A model generated the notes under the pieces. The model was not told the DNA's origin. It worked only from the letters and a program-made list of their open reading frames with translations, and searched no databases. The position numbers and the translations under genes are program-made. 64,000 nucleotides of DNA, from the NCBI GenBank assembly GCA_041391225.1, contig JAWKOL010000010.1:162452-226451 (forward strand), given 5' to 3'. This DNA comes from RI-153 sp041391225. GTDB taxonomy: Bacteria; Chloroflexota; Anaerolineae; Caldilineales; Caldilineaceae. Each line of letters opens with the position of its first letter. Position 1 is the first letter of the stretch. Shown here piece by piece: positions 37,744-50,151 of the stretch.

Positions 37744-39186
37744 TCAAACGACGTCGGCGGGGATGCCTTTGCCGCTGCGGCGAGCAGGACCGGCTGAAAG
37801 CAGAATGAATCCGATGATGCCGATCAGCCGACCGACGCCGCTGAGTATGAAAATCAAGTGATAGCCTACCACATCTGCCAGATATCCGCCCATCAACGGC
37901 CCAAGCACCGCAGCGGCGAAGACCGACGTCTGGTAGAGCGCCACGGCGCGGGGACGTTGTTCGTCGGGCGTCAATTCGAGCAGGAGGCTGAAGTTGGAAA
38001 GCCCGTAACCGGCCCACATGAAGCCGCCCCACAGGTTGATCAACGTCACCTGCCAGGGCGCGGTGACAAAGAGCCAGAAGAAAGGCAGGATCGGGATCGC
38101 CAGCCCGCTGACGATCTGCACCCACAGCGCGCCTTTGCGATCCATGGCGCGGCCGAAATACATCTGCCCAAACAGCGCCGACGCGCTGGAGACAGCGGCC
38201 AGCAGCCCAATCGTCGCCGCCGAAGTGCCGAACTCGTTGACAAGGTAGACGTTGAAAAACGGCCCTGCGATCTGGATCGCCAGGTTCCACACAAAACTAC
38301 TGGCGACCAATCCCAAGAAGCCTGGGCTGTCGCGCAAAACCTGGAAGATCTCGCCGCCGGGCTGCCCTTTTGGGCGGGAGACAGGTGAATCCGGCTCAGG
38401 GATGCGGTTGAAGCTCAGCGTGCTGATCATGCCGGTGGCAAACGCCAGCAGGAAGATCAACTGGTAGCCGAAGTGCTCCATCCCCTGCCAGCCGTTGCCG
38501 AGTCGGATCAGCCACCCGGCCAGCGGCGCGACAACCAGCGCAGCCACACCCATTGTCAGGTTGCGGCTGCCGAAGTAGCGCCCGCGCATGGACGTGGGCA
38601 CCAGATCGGCTACAATCGACGTCCACGCCGGGTTGGCGAAGTTCCCCATGAAGGCACGCACGCCGTTGAGCAGGATGATGGCGAGGATCGCCCACTGGGC
38701 GTCTAGCAAAAAGAACGGCACAAACGCCAGCCCCAACAACATGAGCCGGGCGAAGCCGCCGCCGGTCCACACCACCACGGGCTTGCGCTTCTCGAAACGT
38801 TCCAGCACCTGCGCGCCGGGGAAGAGGGCAATGGCCCCCATCAAGTTGGCGACCGCCGTCAACCAGCCCACCTGCCCATTGGATGCGCCATAGGCCAGGG
38901 CAAAGAGGGTGACGAAGCCAATATAGAAGTTTTCGCTGATGGTGGCGAAGATGCCGTCGAGCCAGAAGTAGCGCAGACCGCGCACCTGTTGCGTTTCGAG
39001 CGGCTTCGCCGCCTGGCGTTCCACGGCCCGATCCAGCGGATAGACCAGGGCATACCAGTTCCAGCGCTGCGGGCGCAGGTGATCGACGTTGCTGCTAATG
39101 CGGCGCTGCGAAAGTGCGTAAGCCACCTGATCGCTTCCCTGATCCGGTTCAGAATGCCGCCAGGGGACGGACAGCCATTTCCGCAT
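37744..39186 (-). CDS. Major facilitator superfamily transporter
   Basis: The start MRKWLSVPW (39186) gives 480 residues; the frame is open upstream into the neighbouring gene. About 12 membrane helices are seen, with the MFS loop-like motif MRGRYFGSRN between helices and GQMYFGRAMDRKG in the second half. The N-terminal 70 residues are soluble. The substrate is unknown; the layout resembles VtlC-like or generic MFS exporters. It begins 9 bases after the LCP stop, so the two share a transcript. Confidence 0.88.
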   Translation of the reverse strand: MRKWLSVPWRHSEPDQGSDQVAYALSQRRISSNVDHLRPQRWNWYALVYPLDRAVERQAAKPLETQQVRGLRYFWLDGIFATISENFYIGFVTLFALAYGASNGQVGWLTAVANLMGAIALFPGAQVLERFEKRKPVVVWTGGGFARLMLLGLAFVPFFLLDAQWAILAIILLNGVRAFMGNFANPAWTSIVADLVPTSMRGRYFGSRNLTMGVAALVVAPLAGWLIRLGNGWQGMEHFGYQLIFLLAFATGMISTLSFNRIPEPDSPVSRPKGQPGGEIFQVLRDSPGFLGLVASSFVWNLAIQIAGPFFNVYLVNEFGTSAATIGLLAAVSSASALFGQMYFGRAMDRKGALWVQIVSGLAIPILPFFWLFVTAPWQVTLINLWGGFMWAGYGLSNFSLLLELTPDEQRPRAVALYQTSVFAAAVLGPLMGGYLADVVGYHLIFILSGVGRLIGIIGFILLSAGPARRSGKGIPADVV

Positions 39187-39194
39187 GATAGAGG

Positions 39195-40158
39195 TTAGTT
39201 CTCCGCTCGGTGTAGAATCTCGTCGACAGCAGGGCGCATCACGTCCCAACGGGAGAACCGTGTAAGTGCCGTTGGGCGTGTACCAGGGATCGACGTAGTT
39301 TTGATCGAAGGTCAGCGTGTCAACCTGTCCCTTGGGCGATGCGAACGGCGGCCCATCCCACCAGAGACAGTTGACCGTAGGTTAGATCCGTCTGCACATT
39401 GCGCAGCACGGCAAACACCACGGCAGGCAGGCGCAGCCAATGACGGGGCTGAAGCGCTTTGGTCACCACAGCTTCGAAGACCTGCTGCTGGCGGTCGGCG
39501 CGGCCGAAATCGCTGCCCTGATCGCGTGCGCACGTAGGTCAACGCGGTCTCGCCGTCGAGGATGTGGTGGTAAGCCTCAAAGCGCACCGTGCGCAACCCC
39601 TCCACCAGATCCGGATATGCCTCGTCGACGATGGTCTGTGCCAGATCAACTTCCACGCCGCCCACAGCGTCTACAACTGCCACGAAACTGTCGAAGTTCA
39701 GCAACAGGTAGCCGTCGAACGCCACATCGAAGCTATCGGCCAACGTCTGCTCCAGGAAGCGCGGACCAGCATCCGGGTTGGCGGATCATAACCTGCGGCC
39801 AGAGCGGTTGACCCGTTCGGTGACGCCGTTGGGCTGGGGCAACCACAGATCCGCGGGATGCTGATCAGCCCGACATCGCGCTTAAGCAAGTTGGTGTGCA
39901 GCAACATCACCACGTCGGTGCGTGTCGGCTCTGTTGCGCTGAAGCGTCCTGATCAACACCCGCGATCATGAAATTAGCCGGCGCTTGGTGCGTCCACCAC
40001 CAAAACGCCGTCGACAACCCCAACACCACCAACACAAATAGCAACAGCGCCAGTCCCAGGGCGCGCCAGCCATCTGTGTGTTCGGGTTGAGGTGCAACGG
40101 CGGCAGTGGCGGGTACGCCAACGTTACGCTCGGTCATCAGGGGATCGTTCCAACTCAT
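39195..40158 (-). CDS. LytR-CpsA-Psr (LCP) family protein (several frameshifts)
   Basis: LCP enzymes transfer lipid-linked glycopolymers to the cell wall or to other acceptors. The N-terminus has a single membrane helix (LGLALLLFVLVVLGLSTAFWWW). The LCP core follows in three frames: TNLLKRDVGLISIPR, then LADSFDVAFDGYLLLNFDSFVAVVDAVGGV, then ILDGETALTYVRTRS. The tail reads VDTLTFDQNYVDPWYTPNGTYTVLPLG and then, after one more shift, RPAVDEILHRAEN-stop. At least four indels are needed, all at points where homology continues, so sequence error is the likely cause. Confidence 0.82.
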
Positions 40159-40170
40159 GGGTGTCCACGC

Positions 40171-40380
40171 TTAGCCGGGCGGCGGGCCGACGAAGAGGCA
40201 CTGCCCCAGCAGCGGCGCAAAGAAGATCACCAGCACCACAATCCAAGCCCACAACGGCAAACCAAAAAAGACCATGGGCTTGCGCGGCTTCTTTTCCACC
40301 GGCTTGGGCAGCGGCTCCTGGCATCGCCAGCAGACTTCTTTATCGTCGGGGTTCCACGTGTTGCAATTGGGACAATTCAT
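40171..40380 (-). CDS. Zinc-ribbon plus membrane-anchor small protein
   Basis: This 69-residue protein starts at MNCPNCNTW. Two CxxC pairs (CPNC, CWRC) form a zinc ribbon, then a basic linker (KPVEKKPRKP), then one membrane helix (PLWAWIVVLVIFFAPLLG). Function unknown. It lies just upstream of the LCP gene in the same direction. Confidence 0.7.
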   Translation of the reverse strand: MNCPNCNTWNPDDKEVCWRCQEPLPKPVEKKPRKPMVFFGLPLWAWIVVLVIFFAPLLGQCLFVGPPPG

Positions 40381-40467
40381 CGCATCTCCTCTTAGTTTGG
40401 GAGGAAAATCGTAGCACAGGATCGGTGGGGCGGGCAAAGACATGAGGCAGAAGTATTTCTGCACTCG

Positions 40468-43455
<2,988 letters not shown>

Positions 43456-43542
43456 CGAATCTTCACTCCTTGATTGAATCTACCAGACGCATGTGGTACG
43501 ATTTCGGCAGAAATTGAGTCTTAGGAGATTTCAGACTTTTTT

Positions 43543-43682
43543 TGATCCACGAAGGCACACGAAGCACCACGAAGAGGAGAAGAGAGGGACACGGATTTCA
43601 GGATTCCCAGGACAGCAGAGCGGAAAAGCTTTCTGCTTGCTCTTTTCTGCCTTCGTGTTTCTTCGTGTGGCTTCGTGGATCA
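43543..43682. repeat. Inverted repeat of CTTCGTG units upstream of the second VapBC-like pair
   Basis: TGATCCACGAAGGCACACGA (from 43543) is mirrored by CTTCGTGTTTCTTCGTGTGG and CTTCGTGGATCA (43651-43682). The loop of about 75 bases has no ORF of note. It lies between the divergent Mo-hydroxylase and antitoxin genes. Confidence 0.75.
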
Positions 43683-43725
43683 TTATTTCTCTGGTTTCTC
43701 CTTAATGAAAAGGAGGTCGGGTCAA

Positions 43726-43993
43726 ATGACGACGACGATCCGTGTGAAGGGCATCTACAACGGCAAAACCATCGAACTGCTCGAAGCGGTCACCATGCCA
43801 CCGGATACGGTGGAGGTGTTGGTGCCTGAGTTGGAACCGACGCGCAAAGAACGGCTACAGCAGCAGATACAAGACCTGGTTGACAAAGGTGTATTAACAC
43901 ATGCTGCGATGGACCGTCCACGCGATCTGACTTTCATCCGGTCACCGTTTAAGCAAACCAGTATCGGAAACCATCATCGAAGAAAGACGTTAA
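43726..43993 (+). CDS. VapB-like antitoxin (one frameshift near its end)
   Basis: It starts MTTTIRVKGIYNGKTIELLE at ATG 43726, a beta-strand start like AF2212/VapB-type antitoxins. The frame carries on into the toxin, but a one-base shift near 43955 gives PVSETIIEERR-stop (TAA 43991-43993), the familiar antitoxin ending. The stop then overlaps the toxin ATG by one base. About 88 residues are expected. Confidence 0.7.
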
Positions 43994-44487
43994 TGAGCAT
44001 CTTTTACGTTGACAGTAGTGCGATTGTGAAGCTTTATGTCAATGAAGCAGGTTCGGTATGGATGCGGAAGTTGTTCCGCTCCGAGACAACCGAGATGTTG
44101 GCGACCTCTGCGATCAGCTAGGTGGAAGCTACTTGCCGCATTGGCAAGGCGTGTGCGTATGGGCCAGTTACCAGAACAGACATTCTTTGATTTGTATAAT
44201 CAGTTTGAGCACAACTTTGGGCGATTCTTCTCTGAATTGCTGTTTCAGACGCCGTGATCTCGATAGCACGTCAGACTTTACGCATGCACAGCCTGCGCGC
44301 TCTCGATGCCATGCAGTTTGCTTCGGCGTCAGAATTGAGACGGTCGCTACAGGCAGAGTTTTCCGCCATCACGTTTGTGAGCGCCGATGGCGACCTGAAT
44401 GAAGTCGTGTCGATGTATGACTTCCAGATCGAAAACCCCAACGACCACCCCGCTACAGATGACGCAGGTACGCCTCCGGCGCGTTGA
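43993..44487 (+). CDS. PIN-domain toxin, VapC-like, second copy (frameshifted)
   Basis: It starts MSIFYVDSSAIVKLYVNEAG with the first acidic site. An in-frame TAG follows AISxVEATCR near 44119, then the middle continues in another frame (RVRMGQLPEQTFFDLYNQFE), and the end returns with LRMHSLRALDAMQFASA (acidic site) and FVSADGDLNEV. All blocks are in PIN order. Its end overlaps the AAA ATPase gene on the other strand by 35 bases. It may be intact in a corrected sequence. Confidence 0.75.
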
Positions 44488-45262
44488 GAAATGACCGCGT
44501 TACACTGACGTGCTCCAGTTCCTCCCACGCGACAGGCCCCACCGGCGTCTGGTCGAAGCTCAAAATGGTGGCGTCGGGGAAGGCCATCAGGATCGGCGAA
44601 TGGGTGGCGATGATGAACTGCGCATTCTGCCCCACCATTTCCTTCAACAGCGACAAGAACCCCACCTGCCGCAGCGGTGACAGCGGCGCTTCCGGCTCGT
44701 CCAAAAGATACAACCCATCCGGCACAAAGCGCGATTGAAAAAGCGCCAAAAAGCTTTCGCCGTGCGATTGGGCGTCGAGACCGCCTTCGCCGTATCGTTG
44801 ACGGAGGGCGTGGAGCGATCCGGCGTAGGGCATCTTGGCCAGCCCTTTGGCGTAGTCGGAGCGGCCTTCGTACTCGCGATCCACGGCGGCGATTTCGGCT
44901 TCCATCTCGGCGCGGATCTGGGCCATGCGTTTGGCGTAGCCGAAGAAGTCCTCTGCGCGCAAGAAAAAGCCACGATGGGTGCGCCGTTTCCACGCCAACT
45001 TCAGGTGACGGGCCACGTTGCGCGCCGCAGACAACGTCTCGTCGCTGCCGACGTCGCTGCTGCCCACGGCAATTGATCCTGCCGCGGCGGCCAGCGCTTC
45101 CAGGAACGTCGACTTGCCCGATCCGTTCTCACCCACCAAAAAGGTGACCGGCGACTCGAAGCGGATCGCCGTCAACGAGGCCAGCGACGGCACCGAAAAC
45201 GGAAACCCAGCTTCTTTGCCAGGAAACGACTTTCTCATTTCCACCGATTCAAGGTGAATCAC
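44453..45262 (-). CDS. AAA-family ATPase (SMC/ABC-like, COG3910 type)
   Basis: This 269-residue protein starts at GTG 45262 (VIHLESVEMRKSFPG). The ABC-type ATPase has Walker A LVGENGSGKSTFLEAL, a signature-like HGESFLALFQ, Walker B GLYLLDEPEAPLSP and the H-loop FIIATHSPILMAFP. There is no membrane or exporter partner. COG3910 ATPases are of unknown function, sometimes near toxin-antitoxin or phage-defence genes. It starts 8 bases after the FAD-subunit stop, so both share a transcript. Confidence 0.87.
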   Translation of the reverse strand: MIHLESVEMRKSFPGKEAGFPFSVPSLASLTAIRFESPVTFLVGENGSGKSTFLEALAAAAGSIAVGSSDVGSDETLSAARNVARHLKLAWKRRTHRGFFLRAEDFFGYAKRMAQIRAEMEAEIAAVDREYEGRSDYAKGLAKMPYAGSLHALRQRYGEGGLDAQSHGESFLALFQSRFVPDGLYLLDEPEAPLSPLRQVGFLSLLKEMVGQNAQFIIATHSPILMAFPDATILSFDQTPVGPVAWEELEHVSVTRSFLNAPEAYLRHL

Positions 45263-45270
45263 GCAGCCAC

Positions 45271-46166
45271 TCAACCTCTCGCTCGCTCCACCGCCTTCGG
45301 CAACACCCGCCGTAACAGGACGGCGATCATCTCGTGTCGATAGTCCTGGCTGGCGCGGTGTTTGCTGGTGCGCAGCCGCGCCTGCCCCTGTGCTGCGGCG
45401 ATGACGTCTTCGATCACGGCGTCGTCGAAGCGATCCGCACCGGTGAGGACGTCTTCCGCGTCTGTCGCACGGAAGGGGATCGGCCCCGCCGGCCCAATCG
45501 CGATGACGGCTTTCACCACCCGTTCTCTGCTTGCCATTCAACTGCACACGCGCCGCCAGCAAGATCTGTGGCGCCGCACGCCGAGGAGCGCATGATGCGG
45601 TCAGGCGCGCGCCTTCATTCCTCCGCCGGCGAACCTGGGGCGGAAGCGGAAGGCGCTGAGCATCTGGCCGCGGGTCAGGTTGTTCTTTCCTGGCCCGGCG
45701 AAGATGGAGAGGCGGCTGCCAGGAGCGGGTAGCGCGTCCTTCGGCCGGAGTTTGAGCTTCCACTGCGCGTCCAACGCCAGCAGACCGATGGTGCCGTCGG
45801 CAGCGGAAGGCGATAGGCGACATTGCCGCCCAGCGTGGCCACGTTGCGCACTTGCGCGGCCGCCCACCACACCACAGCTTTCGGTGAGGCAAGCGCCCAC
45901 CTGACGCAACTTGGCGCGTGTCGTTGCACCTGATAGTGGGTGACGCCCGCATGCAGAGTCGTCGTCGCAATCAGCGTCGGACGCTGGCCGGATCTCGTCG
46001 AAACCGGCGATGTGGGTCACATCACAGCACTTCAGGCGCGGCGGTGTGTCTGATTCCGTAGGGATCAATCGGTGCGCCGCGGTGATGAAGCGCGTGATCG
46101 TCGTACTGCCCTAACAGGGCGAGCGCCTCATCGACGTGGCGCAGGCGATATCTCCCGGCGTGTCAT
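45271..46166 (-). CDS. Molybdenum hydroxylase FAD-binding subunit, second set (several frameshifts)
   Basis: The start is taken as ATG 46166. The pieces in order are LRHVDEALALLGQYDD, then DVTHIAGFDEIR, then AAAQVRNVATLGGNVAYRLP (FAD motif), then DGTIGLLALDAQWKLKLRP, PGSRLSIFAGPGKNNLTRGQ and finally the CO-dehydrogenase flavoprotein C-domain (VIEDVIAAAQGQARLRTSKH, YRHEMIAVLLRRVLPKAVER). At least four indels break it. It probably partners the fused 2Fe-2S/Mo protein encoded 1.8 kb downstream on the same strand. Confidence 0.8.
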
Positions 46167-46392
46167 ATTCGTCTGTCCATCTTGATTGTCTGTACAGTGT
46201 GTGAAACCGGAACGTTTCTGCGCCAAACACGAGGCAGAAGATGGTGGGCGCTTTTCGCTGCCGCAGGGATGTGCTGGCGCCGACGGAAACCGCCGACTCC
46301 GCACCCGAAGGAAGCAGGCACAGTATAGCAATGTCAGGCGGAAATGTCTACTGTGTTTGCGATCTCACAGCCATTCCAGATTAGCCAGAGCT

Positions 46393-46488
46393 GACTCCGC
46401 TGCGAAGTCAAACTTCTGTGTGATTTGCAGTTGCTCTCCTGAAATCGGACTTTTGCCCACTAAAGAGCGACCTTTTTGCGGTAGAGTC
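46393..46488 (-). repeat. MITE-like palindromic element, copy 2
   Basis: This is the inverse-oriented diverged copy of 25234-25334, with ends GACTCCGCTGC and GCGGTAGAGTC. Shared inner text includes AAAAGGTCGCTC and CAAATCACACAGAAGT (as read on minus). The stop codon of the EEP-family gene falls at its edge. Confidence 0.78.
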
Positions 46489-47503
46489 ATTCTGATTCAG
46501 TTGAGATCTCAGCCGATCTTGATGCAGAGGCAACGATGAGATCGGCGACGATTGGACAGTGATCCGACCCCACCTGGGTCAACGACAGAGCGCATCTTGG
46601 TCACCTGGACGGGGCGCAGTCGTTACTTGGCCCGTGTGGAAAAGGTAGTCGAGGCGAAGGAGCGGCACATCCTGCCCAAAGAGCAGGCGCTGCCAGGTCC
46701 AACCAGCTCCGACACCGCCTTCGATCCAGCCGTCCACAAGTTGGGCGGCAGTGCGGCGGTAGCTGTCTGCGCCTTCGGTGCTGTTCCAGTCTCCGGCCAC
46801 GATGGCGGGCCGCAGATGGCGCTGGATCTCCTGCAACACGGTGCGGATCTGCTGTTCGCGCGTGCCTGTGCGGCGTCGTGGCTTCAAGCGGCGGATCTGG
46901 CGTTGGGCGAGATGAAGTGGATGCAGTAGACGTCTAGCGGGCCGTTGGGCAGCGCCATTGCCAGCCGCAACGCTGGATTCGGGAGCCGATGTCCTGCCAG
47001 ATGCCTGTCGTGAAGGGATGCGGCTGACCGCTGCCCAGGCCGTATTGCTGAGCAGGTATGCTTTTCACGCCCGATGCGGGTATGCCTCACGCAAACTCGC
47101 TTCAAGTTGTTCGGTGGCTCTGGATACACTCCTGAAAAAGCACGACGTCGGCGTCGAGCGCCGGGATCGCCTGTGCTGTTTCGTCGAGGTTGCGCGCTTC
47201 GTTGAGCAGGTTCGAGCTGACCACTGCGCTTGTCACCAACGATGGCTGCGTCGGGGTCTGTGCGAAAATCCAGCGTAGCCAACAGGCCGTAACGCTGCAC
47301 AAACATCGTCCGCAGCGGCCTAGGACAGCCAATGCCCGCGATCTGCGCCACAGAGCAACTGTCCCCAGCGGGATGCCTTTGAGCAACAGCCAAAATGCCC
47401 ACGCATTTGCCAGCGCCAGCCAGCCGTTGGCGTCACCTACCAGCCGCCACAACGCCAGCCAGAGGGCAATCGCACCTGCAAAGAGATCAATGAGTCTTTT
47501 CAT
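46487..47503 (-). CDS. Endonuclease/exonuclease/phosphatase (EEP) family membrane protein (frameshifted)
   Basis: It starts MKRLIDLFAGAIALWLALWR with two to three membrane helices, then the EEP domain: SSNLLNEARNLDETAQAI, ALDADVVLFQEC (metal Glu), IVAGDWNSTEGADSYR (catalytic Asp/Asn) and, after a shift, GSDHCPIVADLIV (terminal Asp-His). The core is spread over three frames. Similar membrane-anchored EEP proteins are common; the substrate may be nucleic acid or phospholipid. The stop TGA (46487-46489) lies at the edge of the palindromic element. Confidence 0.82.
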
Positions 47504-47625
47504 GGGGAGGAGATTGGTGATTGGTGATTTGAGTTGCCGAACTAATGGAGCGATTGGAGGGATTTCAGATCGTCTGGGATCCCAAAATACCAATCGCCTA
47601 ATCGCTCAAGCTCATCTTGGGCAGA

Positions 47626-48972
47626 CTAGGATCGTGCTTCCGCCGTCGTCACTTTGCGCTGACCGGCAGCTCGGCAAACGTCTGAGATCGTGGGGACGGC
47701 TTCGCCGACTGCCGCCATGCGCCGGAAAAGACGCTGCCACGCAGCACATCGACGACTTCTTTGTGCGGGTCGAGGCCGATCAGGTTGGTCAGTTCGTGCG
47801 GGTCAGCGGAGATCGTAAGAATTATTGATCTTCGTAGTGATCTGAATCAGCGTCGGCCCAACCGCTCTTGTTGTCTGGGGCGTTGACGCAGTACTTCGCT
47901 TGCTGGTGCGCACGGCAGCCCACCTGCGATTCGCTGATCTGGATGAAAACTTCTTCGGCCCAAATCGGCGTTCTTGTCTTTGCGCACCAGGGCAAAATCG
48001 AGCGTCCGGCCATCTCCGCGGGGACAGGGATGCCGTCGGCGTCGAGCAATGTGGGCGGCAGATCGGCCGAATACTGGTTCGCGGATCTGCCGCCTCCGCC
48101 GAATCCGGGGCCGCAGATCGCAGTCGGCACGCGGATCGACGCTTCGTGGCAGGAGCGTTTGTACTCGGCGTTGCGCGTCTTGAAGTGATTGCCGTGATCG
48201 ATGTAAACAGAACAATGGTATTTTTGTCCATTTCCAGGCTCTTGAGCGCATCGAACAGGCGGCCCAGTGCTTCATCCAGCCGTTTGACCATGCCAAAGTA
48301 GCCGCCCAGGTGCGCCTGTGTCGATCCACCCAACGCTGCCAGATCGGCGGGCGTCCATCGCCCGGTGTAGCGTTCGCGGTAGCCGTCCGGCGGCGGGTAG
48401 TCGTCTACGTGATTTTGGTGGTGCGGTTCGATGTACGACACGAAGAGGAAGAACGGCTCATCCTGGTGTGCGTCCACGTAGCGGATCACGGCGTCGGTCT
48501 GGGCGTCGACGCGGTAGCCGGGCATCTTCACCGCGTTGCCATCGTTGTCGTACATCACCATGTCGTAGGCATCGGAGGTGAATTCGAGCAGGTTCGAGGC
48601 CAACCAGTAATCGTAGCCGCCGCGCTGCTCTTCGCTCACAGCACCGGCGCTGTCGTTGTCGGCCAGATGCCACTTGCCGATGTAGCCGGTGGTGTAGCCG
48701 GCGTCTTTGAAGTGGTGGGCCATGGTGCGCAGGTCCGCGGACAGGGGAATGCCGTTGCGGAAGCTGCCTGTCTGCGTGGCGTACAATCCGGTTTGCAGGC
48801 AGGAGCGCGCCGGTCCACACACCGGCTGCACGGTAAAGGAATTGTAGACATGGGTGCCGCTCTGGGCCATGCGGTCAAAGTTTGGCGTCAATTCCAGCGG
48901 ATTGCCGTGGACGCCGGTCGTGTCCCATCGCTGCTGATCAGTGAAGAAGACGATGACGTTGGGCTTGGGCAT
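47626..48972 (-). CDS. Sulfatase, type I formylglycine-dependent (frameshifted C-terminal half)
   Basis: The start MPKPNVIVFFTDQQRWD carries the first metal Asp pair. The catalytic motif is CGPARSCLQTG (C-x-P-x-R), in which Cys is converted to formylglycine by a separate maturase. GYTTGYIGKWHL supplies further active-site Lys and His. The frame holds to about 48220 (MDKNTIVLFTS), then shifts; the rest can be followed as LPPTLLDADGIPVP, AEEVFIQISESQVG, ADPHELTNLIG and RMAAVGEAVPTI to a TAG at 47626. No signal peptide is seen. The substrate is unknown. Confidence 0.88.
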
Positions 48973-49009
48973 GGGTTTGTCCTTGGGTGAGGTGTGGGGA
49001 GAAGGATGA

Positions 49010-49053
49010 CGAGAAGATGGGATGATGGAGCTGTCCACCATCCCATCTTCTCG
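49010..49053. terminator. Hairpin between the DUF2087 gene and the sulfatase
   Basis: CGAGAAGATGGGATGATGG (49010-49028) pairs with CCACCATCCCATCTTCTCG (49035-49053) around AGCTGT. It is one more short-unit palindrome (GATGATGG type). It could end the M23-rnhA-DUF2087 transcript. Confidence 0.55.
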
Positions 49054-49066
49054 TTGGCAGATCCGG

Positions 49067-49603
49067 CTACCCGTCTTGGGACATTACACGATGGTAAATC
49101 CCGCCACTGCGCGTGAGAAACTGGTAGTCGATCAACATGCGACGCAGTGTAGCGTAGTCGGAGCCATGTTTGTCGAGGATCTCGTTGACGGCGCGTTCCG
49201 GGTAGTCGACGCCGGGGTGAAAGTCCTGCGCCAGCCAGCGTAGGACGATCTGCAACTTGCTGTGTTGAACCGGCAGTTGGGTGAGTCGTCCGTTCTCCAC
49301 GAAGCGACTGAGTACTTCTTCCTCTTCACTTTGCGGTTTTTCGTCGGTGGGCGCGGCGAAGATCTGGCGCTTTAGTTCCTGGATGCGCTCCACATTGAGG
49401 ACAAACTGATCGGCTCCGTCCATGCGCTGCTGACCGATGATGCGCGCTTCTTGAAGTTGGTACAGATGACGCGCCAGCACGCCCGCCTTCATCGACGATT
49501 TTGCCATGAGATCCGCCTGACTCACCGGTCCTAGCGCCAGGAGACCGATCAGACGCAGCCGATCTTCGTCCAACAACAGTTTACACAGGTCGAGAGGCTT
49601 CAT
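49067..49603 (-). CDS. ArsR-like winged-helix plus DUF2087 protein
   Basis: This 178-residue protein has an N-terminal winged helix (LLLDEDRLRLIGLLALGPVS, ARHLYQLQEARII) typical of ArsR-type regulators. A C-terminal DUF2087 domain follows: SRFVENGRLTQLPVQ, LRWLAQDFHPGVDYPERAVN, ATLRRMLIDYQFLTRSGGIY. This pair of domains is usual for predicted transcription regulators. Its ATG overlaps the RNase H stop by 4 bases. Confidence 0.88.
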   Translation of the reverse strand: MKPLDLCKLLLDEDRLRLIGLLALGPVSQADLMAKSSMKAGVLARHLYQLQEARIIGQQRMDGADQFVLNVERIQELKRQIFAAPTDEKPQSEEEEVLSRFVENGRLTQLPVQHSKLQIVLRWLAQDFHPGVDYPERAVNEILDKHGSDYATLRRMLIDYQFLTRSGGIYHRVMSQDG

Positions 49604-50151
49604 GTTGATGTTTCCGGTTGTGAAAGAGGAAGGGGGAAGGAGATTATGAGATTGGGAGATTTGGGCGTCGAATTCTGCTCCTCAACGTCAGCCAGATCCT
49701 TGTCCGTCACCTGTCGCGCTGCGTCCGTGGCCAGGCTGTCGGCGCGCTGTTGAGTTCGTCGCCGGCATGGTGTCCTTTGGTCCACCGCCAGTTGATTTGT
49801 GACGATCAACGGCAGTGATCAGCGCCTTCCACAGATCCTGGTTCTTCACCGGCTGTTTGCTGGCGGTGCGCCAACCGTTGCGTTGCCAGCCGTGGACCCA
49901 TTTGGTGATGCCGTTACGCAGGTAGTTGCTGTCGGTGAAGAGTTCCACCTGGCAGGGGCGTTTGATGCATTGAGCGCCTCGACGGCGGCGCGCAGTTCCA
50001 TGCGGTTGTTGGTGGTGTCGCGAAAGCGGCCGCTAAGTTCTTTTTCGTGTTCGCCGTAGCGCAGGATTGCTGCCCATCCACCCGGCCCAGGGTTGCCCAG
50101 GCAGGCGCCGTCGGTGTAGATCGTCACCGGGGACAGAGTTTCGGCCATCAT
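49600..50151 (-). CDS. rnhA: Ribonuclease HI (frameshifts)
   Basis: RNase HI cuts RNA in RNA-DNA hybrids. The N-terminal piece has IYTDGACLGNPGPGGWAAIL (first Asp) and NNRMELRAAVEAL (Glu). After a shift near 49960 comes MELFTDSNYLRNGITKWV (second Asp), and after another near 49770 comes AGDELNSAADSLATDAAR (last Asp). All four catalytic acids are present. The tail (VTDKDLADVEEQ and beyond) is longer than usual. The start overlaps the M23 stop as ATGATG/TGA, and the stop overlaps the DUF2087 start. Confidence 0.9.
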